In this document: piece after piece, positions 36,126 through 45,244 of the stretch
Numbering within the stretch: position 1 is the first letter of the stretch
Layout of the letters: every line of letters begins with the position of its first letter
Source: Halomonas sp. KG2
Lineage (GTDB): Bacteria; Pseudomonadota; Gammaproteobacteria; Pseudomonadales; Halomonadaceae
NCBI GenBank assembly: GCA_030440445.1
Contig: CP098528.1
Span: 310,001 to 374,000, forward strand
Direction of reading: 5' to 3'
DNA: 64,000 nt
Notes under the pieces: model-generated
Seen by the model: the letters and a program-made list of their open reading frames with translations, nothing else
Told to the model about the DNA's origin: nothing
The model's database searches: none
Program-made: the position numbers and the translations under genes

Positions 36126-37412
36126 TTAGTGGTTATGTCCTGCATGACTGCCAAACGCTGCGTTGAACTGAATCATTCCCACCCACTGCTCATCATGCCC
36201 TGCAAAGTCTTCGCGGGTCAGTTGCGTGCGCACGAACATGTTATCGCGTACATGCCAAGTGAGCTGCGCGCTTTGCCGCCAGGACGTGTCTTCTGAGACG
36301 ATAGCGGTAGGATGGGTTCCCATCACTTTATTGGTTAACCCTAATGCTTCTGCCCGCAGGCCGACTTCCCAACGTGGTGCAATACCGTAAATAGCGTCGA
36401 TGTAAGCACCATCTTGTTGCTCAGTGTAATGATCGTGTGCATGAAAGTGATCATGGTGTTGCACATGCTCTTGCAGGTCACGTTCGCTATAGAAGTATTC
36501 CGCACCTAATTGCCAGTTGCCCTGGTGACCGGGTTGCTCCGCATCGTAGTTAAACCGCGCATCTAAGCCTGCGAACCAGTTGTCGCCTTCAGCAGTATGG
36601 GCATGGTGGCCATGGTCATCGACACGCACATACTGACGGTTCATACCCGCAGACGTTCCCAGCGTTAACTGCTTATTCGCACCGAGATCTGGGCGGTATT
36701 TAGCGAAAATTGTGCCCACGCGAGGGCCACTGGCGCGATCCTCATAGCCCCCTTCATCAAAGCGGCTGAAGCCTTCTCCCTCGCCTTGAAACAGCTCGCT
36801 ACCCAGCGTCAAGGTGCTGTTTGGTGACCAGGTTAGCTGTAAGCCTGTATCGAGCAGACCATGCTCTCCAAACAAATACTCATTGACCAGTGGGCGCTCA
36901 ACAAAATCCCAAGCATGAGGATGTCGGCTGTTAATGTAGCCTATATCAGAAAGAAACTTACCGGCTTGTAAGCGCAGCCCGTTAGGCAGCGTACGCGTCG
37001 CAATAAAAGCCTCTTCCAGCGTGATATCGTCCTCCGTTAGCGAAACAACGGCCTTGCCCTCAAGGTGGGCGGTTTGTCCTTCGATGGCAACTTCAGAGTG
37101 TCCTAGGTTAAATCCATTGTCGAGATCATGGCTATGGCCGCTGTGGTCATGTCCTCCTTCATGATCGTGGCCGCTTTCGTGCCCATGGCTGAAGCCAGCA
37201 GGCGAGTTCTCATCTCCTGAAAAACGATTGTGGTAAATGCCTTCCACAACTAAGGAAACGTTGATGCTGTTTTCAGCGTCGCCATGCTCATGAGCATGGT
37301 CAGTATGATCATGGGCGTGGTCGTGCCCATGATGGTGATCATCTGCATAGGCAGAGGAGCTAATAAGCAGAGCAGTGGCAAGTGGTGTAAGCAGAAACAA
37401 TGAGCGTGGCAC
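36126..37412 (-). CDS. His-rich porin-like outer-membrane protein, probably zinc-regulated
   Basis: A 428-residue exported protein with a signal peptide (about 1-23, cleavage near AYA-D). The mature N-terminus is packed with His, Asp and Gly repeats (about residues 24-47 and 78-98), and another His cluster lies about residues 310-330. The rest shows beta-barrel alternation and resembles the porin-like proteins found with zinc transport genes. It probably binds or admits zinc across the outer membrane. The start codon is GTG, preceded by AGGGA. A Zur-like site upstream supports zinc control. The function is inferred. Confidence 0.7.
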   Translation of the reverse strand: MPRSLFLLTPLATALLISSSAYADDHHHGHDHAHDHTDHAHEHGDAENSINVSLVVEGIYHNRFSGDENSPAGFSHGHESGHDHEGGHDHSGHSHDLDNGFNLGHSEVAIEGQTAHLEGKAVVSLTEDDITLEEAFIATRTLPNGLRLQAGKFLSDIGYINSRHPHAWDFVERPLVNEYLFGEHGLLDTGLQLTWSPNSTLTLGSELFQGEGEGFSRFDEGGYEDRASGPRVGTIFAKYRPDLGANKQLTLGTSAGMNRQYVRVDDHGHHAHTAEGDNWFAGLDARFNYDAEQPGHQGNWQLGAEYFYSERDLQEHVQHHDHFHAHDHYTEQQDGAYIDAIYGIAPRWEVGLRAEALGLTNKVMGTHPTAIVSEDTSWRQSAQLTWHVRDNMFVRTQLTREDFAGHDEQWVGMIQFNAAFGSHAGHNH

Positions 37413-37456
37413 AGGTGTATTCCCTTAAACGTTAGAATTAAGTGCATAAAATGATA

Positions 37457-37471
37457 TGTTATATTGTATCA
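37457..37471 (-). promoter_or_regulatory. Zur-like operator
   Basis: On the minus strand the site reads TGATACAATATAACA. It matches the core of the gammaproteobacterial Zur box TGTTATAnTATAACA at 12 of 14 positions. It lies 45-60 bp upstream of the His-rich protein, where a repressor would block the promoter. Confidence 0.6.
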
Positions 37472-37601
37472 ATAATGCAATTGCGCTGAATTCTGTCGCT
37501 GCACGCGGCTAGCTTCGAGGGATATGTGAGGCGTTTAAGAAAAGCTGACCAAAATGTTGACTACGCTATGCCTAAACAGGTCCTTTTCAGGCTGCAGGCA
37601 C

Positions 37602-37629
37602 AAAAAAAGCACCCGTAGGTGCTTGATTT
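37602..37629 (-). terminator. Terminator of ssrA
   Basis: On the minus strand AAGCACC-TACG-GGTGCTT is followed by a run of seven T. It lies 17 bp downstream of the mature tmRNA 3' end. Confidence 0.9.
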
Positions 37630-37640
37630 GTAGGGGTGTC

Positions 37641-38019
37641 TGGTGGAGGCGGCGGGAATTGAACCCGCGTCCGCCAGCACGCGCCTATTGGCTCTACATG
37701 CTTAGATTTCGTCATTTGCTTTAACGCAACTGACTCCGACGATCAGGATTCAGTCACGCGAGCCTTCTAAGTTTAACGATTGATGAGAAGACACCACCAA
37801 CCGCGGTCCTATCAGCTTTAGCTCGTATCCCATCAGTGATGAATAGGCACATCACCTTTGGGCCAGACAAGAAGCTAACAGTGTTTAAGCTGCTAGCGCG
37901 CCTTGAGCGTAGTTTTCGTCATTTGCGACTATTTTTCGTGATGTGGGATTTACGAGATACATCACGCTCTCGGCATGCACCGCAAGGGTTGTCACCGGCG
38001 TCGAAACCATGTCGCCCCC
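37641..38019 (-). ncRNA. ssrA: Transfer-messenger RNA (tmRNA)
   Basis: The RNA of about 379 nt has a 5' end reading GGGGGCGACATGGTTTCGAC and a 3' end TTCAATTCCCGCCGCCTCCACCA, given here in two parts: the T-arm GGGTTCAATTCCCG and the acceptor CCA end. The tag frame lies at 37885-37926 and encodes ANDENYAQGALAA followed by TAA, ending in the protease-recognised ALAA. It rescues stalled ribosomes with SmpB, whose gene lies just upstream on the same strand. A -10-like TAGAAT sits in the 45-bp gap. Confidence 0.97.
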
Positions 38020-38064
38020 TGATTACAGATGAGCATTCTAACGTGCTCACACCGAATTGACCAG

Positions 38065-38556
38065 TTATGCCTTGTTATGTTCCCGCATTATCCGACCTTT
38101 CTGACGGCTCCAGTCGCGATCTTTCTCGGTGGCGCGCTTGTCATGCAGCTGTTTGCCGGTCACCAATGCCAGCTCACACTTCACCTTGTTGCGTTTCCAA
38201 TAGAGCTTGAGCGGTACGCAAGTGTGGCCTTTGTCCTGGGTCACCGAGAAAATTTTGGCAATTTCCTTGCGGTGCAAAAGCAACTTACGCGTGCGCGTCG
38301 GGTCAGCAATTTCGTGGGTGCTTGCTGTATTAAGCGGCATGATATGGCTGCCTAGTAAAAAAGCCTCGCCGTTACGAACCAAAATATAGGTGTCGGTAAG
38401 CTGTGCTTTACCAGCGCGAAGGCTTTTAACTTCCCAGCCCGCGAGTACCAAACCTGCTTCTAAGGTTTCGTTGATATGGTACTCAAACCGAGCCTTCTTG
38501 TTTTGGGCAATAACGCTGCTGCTAGGGCCCTTACTGTTACCTTTCTTAGTGGCCAT
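38065..38556 (-). CDS. smpB: SsrA-binding protein SmpB
   Basis: RNA-binding protein of 163 residues that brings tmRNA to stalled ribosomes. It has [35 protein letters not shown], and a basic C-terminal tail [15 protein letters not shown], which enters the mRNA channel. GAGG precedes the ATG. ssrA follows 45 bp downstream, and ratA is divergent upstream; both arrangements are conserved in gammaproteobacteria. Confidence 0.97.
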   Translation of the reverse strand: MATKKGNSKGPSSSVIAQNKKARFEYHINETLEAGLVLAGWEVKSLRAGKAQLTDTYILVRNGEAFLLGSHIMPLNTASTHEIADPTRTRKLLLHRKEIAKIFSVTQDKGHTCVPLKLYWKRNKVKCELALVTGKQLHDKRATEKDRDWSRQKGRIMREHNKA

Positions 38557-38682
38557 GGAACCTCATCGTTGATCTGTCAGTAGCACCCCCTTCGTTATGT
38601 GGGGAGGCGTGATACCATTCAAGGTCTACAAAAATGTTTCCCATGATACGCTTTGGGCACTGTGAAGTCAGCGGAGAGGTCA

Positions 38683-39117
38683 ATGCCAACCGTTAATCGT
38701 ACCGCCTTGGTGCGGCACACCCCCCAACAAATGTTCGATCTGGTTAATGACTTCGAACGCTATCCCGAGTTCCTGCCGGGGTGTCGCCGTGCGCGCCTGT
38801 TAGAGCATGACGAGGCGCATTTGATTGGCGAGATGACCCTTGGACGTGCGGGTGTGGAACAAACAATCACTACTCGAAATGATTTATATGCCCCCGAGCG
38901 GATTGAGCTGTCGTTAGTAAAAGGGCCATTCAAGCAGCTTAAAGGGCGTTGGTTATTTATCCCGATGGGGGAAAACGCCTGCAAAGTCAGCTTGGAAATG
39001 GAATTTGTATTTGCCAATCGCTTGCTTAGCATGGCGTTTGGAAAGTTATTTCAGCAAATTGCAGGGCAGCTTGTCGATGCCTTTACGAAGCGTGCTGACG
39101 AGCGCTATGGCCGTTGA
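38683..39117 (+). CDS. ratA: RatA family protein (START-like, ubiquinone-related)
   Basis: A 144-residue SRPBCC/START-fold protein. The segments TPQQMFDLVNDFERYPEFLPGC, LKGPFKQLKGRWLF and VDAFTKRAD fit the RatA/Coq10 family. Members were described both as an inhibitor of 70S ribosome assembly and as a ubiquinone-binding chaperone. The ATG at 38683 follows AGAGG; an in-frame TTG at 38653 is less likely. The stop overlaps the start of rnfH by 11 bp, a conserved gene pair. The role in this organism is open between the two proposals. Confidence 0.9.
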   Translation: MPTVNRTALVRHTPQQMFDLVNDFERYPEFLPGCRRARLLEHDEAHLIGEMTLGRAGVEQTITTRNDLYAPERIELSLVKGPFKQLKGRWLFIPMGENACKVSLEMEFVFANRLLSMAFGKLFQQIAGQLVDAFTKRADERYGR

Positions 39118-39418
39118 TACGTTCGCGGTAGAGGTTGCCTTTGCCTTGCCGCGCAAACAGCGTCTAGTGGCCTTACAGGTGCGCCAAGGCACAACCGCAC
39201 GCCAAGCGGTAATGATGGCAGATCTCCCCAGCCTGTTTCCCGAGATTCCCAGCAACACCTTTGAACAGGCACCGCTGGGAATTTTTGGCAAAGCGCTGCG
39301 CCAGCCCGAACAAGAAGCGCTGCGTCCAGGCGACCGCGTTGAGGTATATCGTCCATTAGAGATAGACCCCAAAGCTGCCCGCCTGGAGCGGGCAAAGCGT
39401 CAAGCCAGAGGCGGGTAA
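39107..39418 (+). CDS. rnfH: RnfH family protein (UPF0125)
   Basis: A 103-residue protein with a beta-grasp, ubiquitin-like fold. Segments VEVAFALPRKQRLVALQV, LGIFGKALRQPEQEALRPGDRVEVYRPL and the basic end fit the RnfH family. The ATG at 39107 lies inside the end of ratA, in another frame, so translation is probably coupled. Its biochemical role is not established; the name comes from a link with rnf genes. Confidence 0.9.
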   Translation: MAVDTFAVEVAFALPRKQRLVALQVRQGTTARQAVMMADLPSLFPEIPSNTFEQAPLGIFGKALRQPEQEALRPGDRVEVYRPLEIDPKAARLERAKRQARGG

Positions 39419-39440
39419 TTTATTCGGGAGGCATCATTGG

Positions 39441-39890
39441 CTATGGCGCTGTGGCATTTTCTGACGAAGGTACTCGCTGAGTAGGCGTGTTGATACCGGT
39501 GATTGGATCTGCTGTTTCTGTTGCAGGGCCTACGCCGGTGTCTGTACTGATCGGCAGATCATTAGAGAAATCGCCTTGCTGCTCAACGTTCACCAAACGC
39601 CCCATGTTATCGAACGTGAGGGTTACACGCCGCTGCTCAACATCCGCGTACGCTTTATCAATACGATAAACGTAATCCCATTCTCGCGTGTCGAATGGGG
39701 CTTCCAGCAGTGGGCGACCCATCACATAAGTGACTTGTTCACGCGTCATTCCTGGCTGTAATTGGCTGACCATGTCTTCGGTCACCAAGTTGCCCTGAGG
39801 GATGTCGCGCTTGTAAACGCCAACGTAGCTGCAGCCGCTAACAACGGTTAGGGCAACGGAAAGAGTAATGATGCGAGTCAATTTTTGCAT
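39441..39890 (-). CDS. bamE: Outer membrane assembly factor BamE
   Basis: Outer-membrane lipoprotein of 149 residues, part of the BAM complex that inserts beta-barrel proteins. The lipobox VVSGC puts the lipidated Cys near residue 20. The SmpA/OmlA fold has YKRDIPQGN, VSQLQPGMTREQVTYVMGRP and DTREWDYVYR. The tail after about residue 115 is variable and Thr/Pro-rich. It is divergent from fur, a conserved arrangement in gammaproteobacteria. Confidence 0.95.
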   Translation of the reverse strand: MQKLTRIITLSVALTVVSGCSYVGVYKRDIPQGNLVTEDMVSQLQPGMTREQVTYVMGRPLLEAPFDTREWDYVYRIDKAYADVEQRRVTLTFDNMGRLVNVEQQGDFSNDLPISTDTGVGPATETADPITGINTPTQRVPSSENATAP

Positions 39891-39962
39891 TTGAGCCTAT
39901 TCTTCACTATCGTGGTTTCGGTCGATCATACCCGACCTAACCTGTTACTGCGAAGAGCAACC

Positions 39963-40415
39963 ATGGCCGATCAGAACCATGAACTGCGCAAAGCCGGGCT
40001 GAAAGTAACCCTGCCGCGCGTCAAGATCCTGCAGATTCTCGAAAATGCTTCGGGTCAACACCACCTTAGCGCAGAAGAAGTGTACAAAACACTGATTGAT
40101 GCGGGCGAGGATGTTGGCTTGGCTACCGTGTACCGCGTGCTGACTCAGTTTGAATCAGCAGGCTTGGTGATCCGTCATAATTTTGATGGTGGCCACGCGG
40201 TGTTCGAGATGACTCAAGAAGACCACCACGACCATATGGTGTGCTTAGAAAGTGGTGAAATCATTGAGTTTGTCGATGAAATCATCGAGCGTCGTCAGCA
40301 AGAGATCGCCGAAGAGCACGGCTATGAACTTGTGGACCATGCCCTGGTGCTTTACGTACGCCCCCGTGGGTCGGACGTAACGCGACAGGACAGCGGCCCC
40401 ACAAATAAAAAATAG
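39963..40415 (+). CDS. fur: Ferric uptake regulator Fur
   Basis: Iron-responsive repressor of 150 residues. The winged helix has AGLKVTLPRVKILQILE and GLATVYRVLTQFESAGL. Metal ligands include HHLSAEEV, EDHHDHMVC and the acid and His residues of the C-terminal domain. The second Cys of the E. coli CxxC pair is replaced by Ser (CLES), as in pseudomonad Fur. The start at 39963 gives the family N-terminus MADQNHELRKAGLK. It is followed by a terminator shared with recN. It may control the ferric-siderophore-type genes at 47.5-50.4 kb. Confidence 0.96.
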   Translation: MADQNHELRKAGLKVTLPRVKILQILENASGQHHLSAEEVYKTLIDAGEDVGLATVYRVLTQFESAGLVIRHNFDGGHAVFEMTQEDHHDHMVCLESGEIIEFVDEIIERRQQEIAEEHGYELVDHALVLYVRPRGSDVTRQDSGPTNKK

Positions 40416-40426
40416 TCGCGCCAAAT

Positions 40427-40480
40427 AAAACGCCCCTAGGGTGCGAGTGATGACTCATTCGCGCCCTAGGGGCGTTTTTT
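40427..40480. terminator. Bidirectional terminator between fur and recN
   Basis: CGCCCCTAGGG and CCCTAGGGGCG form an 11-bp stem that extends further through GCGAGTGA and TCATTCGC. A tract precedes and T tract follows it, so it can end both convergent transcripts. Confidence 0.92.
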
Positions 40481-40525
40481 ATAGTTTGTGACGTTTGCTA
40501 GCGCGTTGTCGATTGAAAAAAGCGC

Positions 40526-42199
40526 TTAGTGCGGTGGCCGTTGGCTCGCGTGCAGCATTTCGCGGGCGTGGGCGAGTGTTTGGTCAGATAGCGTTACACC
40601 GCCCAGCATGCGGGCGAGTTCGCTGATGCGCCCCTGTTCGTCTAGTAGCGCCATATGGGTCAGCGTGCTATCTCGTTTGGCGCGTTTTTCAATATGCAGA
40701 TGCTGATGCGCCTGAGCAGCGACCTGAGGCAGGTGGGTGACGGTCATTACTTGGCCGTTTTCGCCGAGCTTGCGTAGCAGTTGACCGACGATTTCGGCCG
40801 TCGCTCCCGAGATACCCACGTCCACTTCATCGAAGACCAAGCTGGGAATAGTGGAGTGGGAGGCGGCCACCACTTGAATGGCAAGGCTGATGCGCGATAG
40901 CTCACCGCCCGAAGCCACTTTGGTTAGCGGCCTAGCGGGCTGGCCTGGGTTCGCGCTAATCAGGAATTGGACGTGGTCCAGGCCTTCCGGCGTAGGCGTT
41001 TCACGCGGGGTAACGTCCACCTCAAAGCGTGCTTTACCCATGGCCAAGAACCCCAGCTGTTGTTGCACTTCTTTGCCCAAGCGAACGGCGGCTTTTTGTC
41101 GCGCCTCGCTTAGTTGTTTGGCATCGCTGCGATAGCGCTCGCGGTATTCTGACACTTGGTTGCTTAACGACTCCAGGTCGTCGTCGCTGGCTTCTAGCAG
41201 TTCGACTTCCTGGCTGAGCCGGGCATGCAGTGCGCAAATCTCTTCCGGGGCAACGTGGTGTTTACGGGCAATACGGTGGACATCGCCAAGCCGTTCTTCT
41301 ACCCAGGCTAGGCGTTCCGGGTCTAGTTCAGTAGTACTGGCAAGACGATTTAGCTCACTGGAAGCTTCCTCTACTTGAATGCGCGCATCGCTAAGCATGG
41401 CCAAGGTATTGGCCAGTGTGCCTTTGTCACTGCCGGGTAGCGCGCTTAAATGAGCATAGGCTTGATTTAACAGCGACAGAGCACCGCCCTCGTCGCTTGC
41501 GCAGCAGTCGGCGGCAAACTGGGTTTCACGCAGCGTCTCTTCCGCATGGGCGAGGGTATGTTGCTCCTCTTCTAGCGTTTGCAGCTCACCCTCTGCCAGT
41601 GCCAGTTGATCTAATTCTTCTACTTGGTAGCGCAGCAGTTGCCGCTTTGCCTCAACTTCACTGCCTTCTTCGCTGAGTTTTTTTAATCGCCGCCGGGCAC
41701 CGCGCCACTCGCGGAAGGTTTCAGCCAGCTGCTGGCTACGCTCACGTAGCCCGGCATAATCATCTAGCAGGGCGAGGTGGGTTTCTTCACGCATAAGTGC
41801 CTGATGAGCATGCTGCCCATGGATTTGAATCAGCTGCTCGCCCAGCGATTTTAGGTCAGCGATGGTAGCAGGGTGGCCATTGATCCATGCTTTGGAGCGA
41901 CCGCTGGCGGTAACCACACGGCGCAGCAAGCACTCTTCAGCAGGCAGCTCACGAGCAGTCAGCCACTCAGTGGCAGCGGGCAGGTGTTGAATATCAAAAC
42001 GAGCGGAAAGGTCGGTGCGTTCACACCCATGGCGCACGCTGCCAGCGTCGGCACGCTCACCCAAACATAGGCCAAGGGCACCGAGTAGAATCGATTTGCC
42101 TGCCCCAGTTTCCCCGGTAATCGCCGTCATACCACGGGTTAGGTCGAGTTCAAGGCGGTCAACAATAGCGTAATCTTGGATTGCTAGCTGCGTGAGCAT
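40526..42199 (-). CDS. recN: DNA repair protein RecN
   Basis: SMC-like ATPase of 557 residues for double-strand break repair. Walker A is GETGAGKS (29-36), the middle is a long coiled coil with Leu/Glu/Arg heptads (about 155-365), the signature is VASGGELSRISLA, and Walker B is PSLVFDEVDVGISG. AGGAGG lies before the ATG. A LexA-type site lies 48-67 bp upstream, in line with its role as a classic SOS gene. It is divergent from grpE. Confidence 0.96.
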   Translation of the reverse strand: MLTQLAIQDYAIVDRLELDLTRGMTAITGETGAGKSILLGALGLCLGERADAGSVRHGCERTDLSARFDIQHLPAATEWLTARELPAEECLLRRVVTASGRSKAWINGHPATIADLKSLGEQLIQIHGQHAHQALMREETHLALLDDYAGLRERSQQLAETFREWRGARRRLKKLSEEGSEVEAKRQLLRYQVEELDQLALAEGELQTLEEEQHTLAHAEETLRETQFAADCCASDEGGALSLLNQAYAHLSALPGSDKGTLANTLAMLSDARIQVEEASSELNRLASTTELDPERLAWVEERLGDVHRIARKHHVAPEEICALHARLSQEVELLEASDDDLESLSNQVSEYRERYRSDAKQLSEARQKAAVRLGKEVQQQLGFLAMGKARFEVDVTPRETPTPEGLDHVQFLISANPGQPARPLTKVASGGELSRISLAIQVVAASHSTIPSLVFDEVDVGISGATAEIVGQLLRKLGENGQVMTVTHLPQVAAQAHQHLHIEKRAKRDSTLTHMALLDEQGRISELARMLGGVTLSDQTLAHAREMLHASQRPPH

Positions 42200-42246
42200 A
42201 AGGCCTCCTGAGGCGGTGCGGCACAGAAGCTGGATACTTATCCAAT

Positions 42247-42266
42247 AATTGTTGTTTTATACAGTA
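42247..42266 (-). promoter_or_regulatory. LexA-type SOS box upstream of recN
   Basis: The minus strand reads TACTGTATAAAACAACAATT. It keeps CTGT-N8-ACA with A in place of the final G, and matches the 20-bp SOS consensus at 14 positions. Position 48-67 bp before recN fits a repressor site. Confidence 0.6.
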
Positions 42267-42291
42267 GTCTATAACTCACTTCAATGCCCCT

Positions 42292-42320
42292 CTTGAGATG
42301 GCTTTTATGGCCCCCATATA
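42292..42320 (+). promoter_or_regulatory. Sigma-32 heat-shock promoter of grpE
   Basis: CTTGAGA (42292-42298) and CCCCATATA (42312-42320) are 13 bp apart and match the sigma-32 consensus CTTGAAA / CCCCATNT. It lies 80 bp before grpE. Confidence 0.8.
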
Positions 42321-42400
42321 GCGTCCATACGTGGTTAATATTCGTTACTTAACCGAGGTGGCCGTTAATGCCACCGCTGCATACTTTTCAGGAGCTAGGC

Positions 42401-43030
42401 ATGGCAAAAGAACCGCAAACCCCATTAGAAGATGAGCTGGCCCGCCAAGAGCAAGAGGCGGAAGTCACCGAGCAAGCGGCTGAAGAGCGCCTGGTCGAGG
42501 GTGAGCTGGAAGGGTTAATCGAGGACGACGCTGCGTTAGAGGACGGCGTGGGAAACCCGGAAGCCGATATGCTAGCCGCTCAGGTGGAAGAGCTTGAGCA
42601 GAGCTTGGCGGAAGCTAAAGACCAAGCGCTACGTGCCGCTGCTGAAGCTCAAAATGTGCGTCGCCGAGCTGAGCAAGAGGCTGAAAAGGCACGCAAGTTT
42701 GCTTTAGAAAAATTTGTTAAGGAGCTGTTGCCCGTTGTTGATAGCCTGGAAAAAGCCTTAGAGAGCATGGAAGACGGAGCCTCTGACGTTCATCGTGAGG
42801 GTGTTTCCATGACCCTCAAAATGCAGTTGGGCGTATTGAATAAATTTGGCGTGGAAAGCGTTGAACCCCAGGGTGAACCCTTTGACCCCCAAGTTCACGA
42901 AGCGATGGCGATGGTGCCGAATCCCGAGCTTGAACCCAATACCGTCATGGACGTGATGCAGAAGGGTTATTTGCTTAACGGCCGCCTAGTTCGCCCCGCG
43001 ATGGTGGTAGTTAGCCAAAAAGCCAATTAA
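42401..43030 (+). CDS. grpE: Nucleotide exchange factor GrpE
   Basis: Co-chaperone of 209 residues that releases ADP from DnaK. An acidic, Glu-rich N-terminal segment and a coiled coil ([17 protein letters not shown] onward) precede the conserved [18 protein letters not shown] and the C-terminal beta part with [23 protein letters not shown] supports the ATG at 42401; an in-frame ATG at 42368 is less likely. A heat-shock promoter lies upstream, and dnaK follows with its own. Confidence 0.95.
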   Translation: MAKEPQTPLEDELARQEQEAEVTEQAAEERLVEGELEGLIEDDAALEDGVGNPEADMLAAQVEELEQSLAEAKDQALRAAAEAQNVRRRAEQEAEKARKFALEKFVKELLPVVDSLEKALESMEDGASDVHREGVSMTLKMQLGVLNKFGVESVEPQGEPFDPQVHEAMAMVPNPELEPNTVMDVMQKGYLLNGRLVRPAMVVVSQKAN

Positions 43031-43060
43031 GCATTGGCTGACGCAAAGCAAAAAAAGCCC

Positions 43061-43089
43061 CTTGAAATGCTGCAAGCGGCCCCCAAATA
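43061..43089 (+). promoter_or_regulatory. Sigma-32 heat-shock promoter of dnaK
   Basis: CTTGAAA (43061-43067) is a perfect -35 element. CCCCAAATA (43081-43089) follows after 13 bp as the -10 element. The start codon of dnaK is 111 bp further on. Confidence 0.88.
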
Positions 43090-43100
43090 AAGGGCAACCC

Positions 43101-43114
43101 GCGGGAAAACCCGC
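43101..43114 (+). other. Small stem-loop in the dnaK leader
   Basis: GCGGG-AAAA-CCCGC forms a 5-bp GC stem just after the heat-shock promoter, so it would sit near the 5' end of the dnaK message. It may protect the RNA. Confidence 0.4.
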
Positions 43115-43199
43115 AAACGCTTTAAATTTCAAAAAGCAGATTTTTTGACATCAGCTTTCAAACATCAGTTTTGTAACAACCGAATTCGAGGTTTTTGCT

Positions 43200-45134
43200 A
43201 TGGGACGCATTATTGGTATCGATCTGGGCACCACCAACTCTTGTGTGGCAGTGCTCGATGGTGACAGCGCTAAAGTCATTGAAAATGCCGAAGGCGGCCG
43301 CACTACGCCTTCCATTATTGCTTACACCGACGATGGTGAGACGCTGGTAGGCCAGGCGGCAAAACGTCAGGCCGTCACCAACCCTGAGAACACCCTTTAC
43401 GCGATCAAGCGCCTGATTGGCCGTCGCTTCAAAGATGATGTCGTACAAAAAGACATCAAAATGGTGCCTTACAAAATCGCCGAAGCCGACAACGGTGATG
43501 CCTGGGTTGAAGTAAAAGGCAAAAAAATGGCGCCGCCGCAGGTAAGTGCGGAAGTGCTGAAGAAAATGAAGAAAACCGCCGAAGACTACCTCGGTGAAGC
43601 GGTAACTGAAGCGGTCATCACCGTACCGGCGTACTTTAACGACAGCCAGCGCCAGGCCACGAAAGATGCGGGCCGTATCGCCGGTCTTGATGTTAAACGC
43701 ATCATTAACGAGCCGACCGCTGCTGCATTGGCCTACGGTATGGACAAATCCCGTGGTGATAAAACCATCGCGGTATATGACCTGGGTGGCGGTACTTTCG
43801 ATATCTCTATTATCGAAGTGGCTGACGTTGACGGCGAAACCCAGTTTGAAGTGTTGGCCACCAACGGTGACACTTTCCTGGGCGGCGAAGACTTCGACTT
43901 GGCGCTGATCAACTACTTAGTTGACCAGTTCAAAGCGGACAGCGGCATGGATCTGTCTGGCGACAACCTCGCTATGCAGCGCCTGAAAGAAGCGGCTGAG
44001 AAGGCCAAAATTGAGCTTTCAAGTGCCCAGCAGACAGACGTTAACCTGCCGTACATCACCGCTGACAACACTGGCCCGAAACACCTTAACGTGAAGGTGA
44101 CGCGTGCCAAGCTGGAGTCGCTGGTTGAAGATCTGGTACAGCGCTCGCTCGATCCGTGCAAAATGGCGCTGAAAGATGCTGGTTTGTCTGCCTCTGAAAT
44201 TGACGAAGTGATTTTGGTCGGTGGCCAGACGCGCATGCCGATGGTGCAGAAGAAAGCCGCTGATTTCTTCGGTAAAGAAGCGCGTAAAGACGTCAACCCA
44301 GATGAAGCGGTTGCTGTTGGTGCGGCGATTCAGGGCGGTGTTCTTGGCGGCGACGTAAAAGACGTACTGCTGCTCGACGTTACCCCGCTGACCCTGGGTA
44401 TTGAAACCCTGGGTGGCGTGATGACGCCGCTGATCGACAAAAACACCACCATCCCCACGAAGAAGACGCAAACCTTCTCCACGGCGGATGACAACCAAAC
44501 GGCTGTGACGATTCACGTCGTTCAGGGTGAGCGCAAGCAAGTCTCGCAGAATAAGTCGCTGGGTCGTTTTGATCTTGCCGACATTCCGCCAGCGCCGCGT
44601 GGTGTGCCGCAGATTGAAGTGGCTTTCGACCTGGATGCCAACGGCATTCTAAACGTGTCGGCCAAAGATAAGGCGACCAATAAAGAGCAGTCTATCGTCA
44701 TTAAAGCGTCCAGCGGTCTCACGGATGAAGAGATCGAGCAAATGGTACGCGATGCGGAAGCTCACGCGGACGAAGACAAAAAGTTCGAAGCGCTAGTACA
44801 GCTGCGTAACCAAGCAGATGGCATGATTCACGCCACTCGCAAAACCGTCCAGGAAGCGGGCGATAAAGCGACCGATGACGAGAAACAAGCCATCGAGACC
44901 GCGATCAGCGAGCTGGAAGAAGCAGTGAAGACTGACGATCAGGACAACATCCAGCAGAAGCTGGACGCGCTGACCGAAGTGTCTGGCCAATTGGCGCAGA
45001 AAATGTACGCCGAGCAAGCGGAAGCTGCTCAGCAGGCGGACGGTGAAAGTGCTGAAAATGCCAGCACCAAGCCAGAGGATGACGTGGTTGACGCTGAGTA
45101 CGAAGAAGTCAACGACGACAAAAAGAAACAGTAA
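43200..45134 (+). CDS. dnaK: Chaperone DnaK (Hsp70)
   Basis: Hsp70 chaperone of 644 residues. The ATPase domain starts [18 protein letters not shown] and includes [28 protein letters not shown] and [14 protein letters not shown]. The linker reads [15 protein letters not shown]. The substrate-binding domain follows, with a lid and a disordered acidic end [10 protein letters not shown]. It works with DnaJ and GrpE encoded on either side. Expression is from a strong sigma-32 promoter. Confidence 0.98.
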   Translation: MGRIIGIDLGTTNSCVAVLDGDSAKVIENAEGGRTTPSIIAYTDDGETLVGQAAKRQAVTNPENTLYAIKRLIGRRFKDDVVQKDIKMVPYKIAEADNGDAWVEVKGKKMAPPQVSAEVLKKMKKTAEDYLGEAVTEAVITVPAYFNDSQRQATKDAGRIAGLDVKRIINEPTAAALAYGMDKSRGDKTIAVYDLGGGTFDISIIEVADVDGETQFEVLATNGDTFLGGEDFDLALINYLVDQFKADSGMDLSGDNLAMQRLKEAAEKAKIELSSAQQTDVNLPYITADNTGPKHLNVKVTRAKLESLVEDLVQRSLDPCKMALKDAGLSASEIDEVILVGGQTRMPMVQKKAADFFGKEARKDVNPDEAVAVGAAIQGGVLGGDVKDVLLLDVTPLTLGIETLGGVMTPLIDKNTTIPTKKTQTFSTADDNQTAVTIHVVQGERKQVSQNKSLGRFDLADIPPAPRGVPQIEVAFDLDANGILNVSAKDKATNKEQSIVIKASSGLTDEEIEQMVRDAEAHADEDKKFEALVQLRNQADGMIHATRKTVQEAGDKATDDEKQAIETAISELEEAVKTDDQDNIQQKLDALTEVSGQLAQKMYAEQAEAAQQADGESAENASTKPEDDVVDAEYEEVNDDKKKQ

Positions 45135-45164
45135 ATCACCTCTATCTGCTAAAGAGTGCGGTGG

Positions 45165-45184
45165 CGCGGGAGACAACTCCCGCG
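45165..45184 (+). other. Intercistronic hairpin between dnaK and dnaJ
   Basis: CGCGGGAG-ACAA-CTCCCGCG is an 8-bp stem without a full T run. It may partly terminate transcription so that dnaK is made in excess over dnaJ. Confidence 0.6.
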
Positions 45185-45244
45185 TTGCTGTTTCCGAAGC
45201 AGACGCCTAATTAAGTGCGTAGCTAACCAGGAGGCGTAGGACCC

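Noticed and set aside
37641..37680. A tRNA gene on the minus strand
   Set aside because: The T-arm and CCA end belong to tmRNA, as shown by the matching 5' part at 38019 and the tag frame between them.
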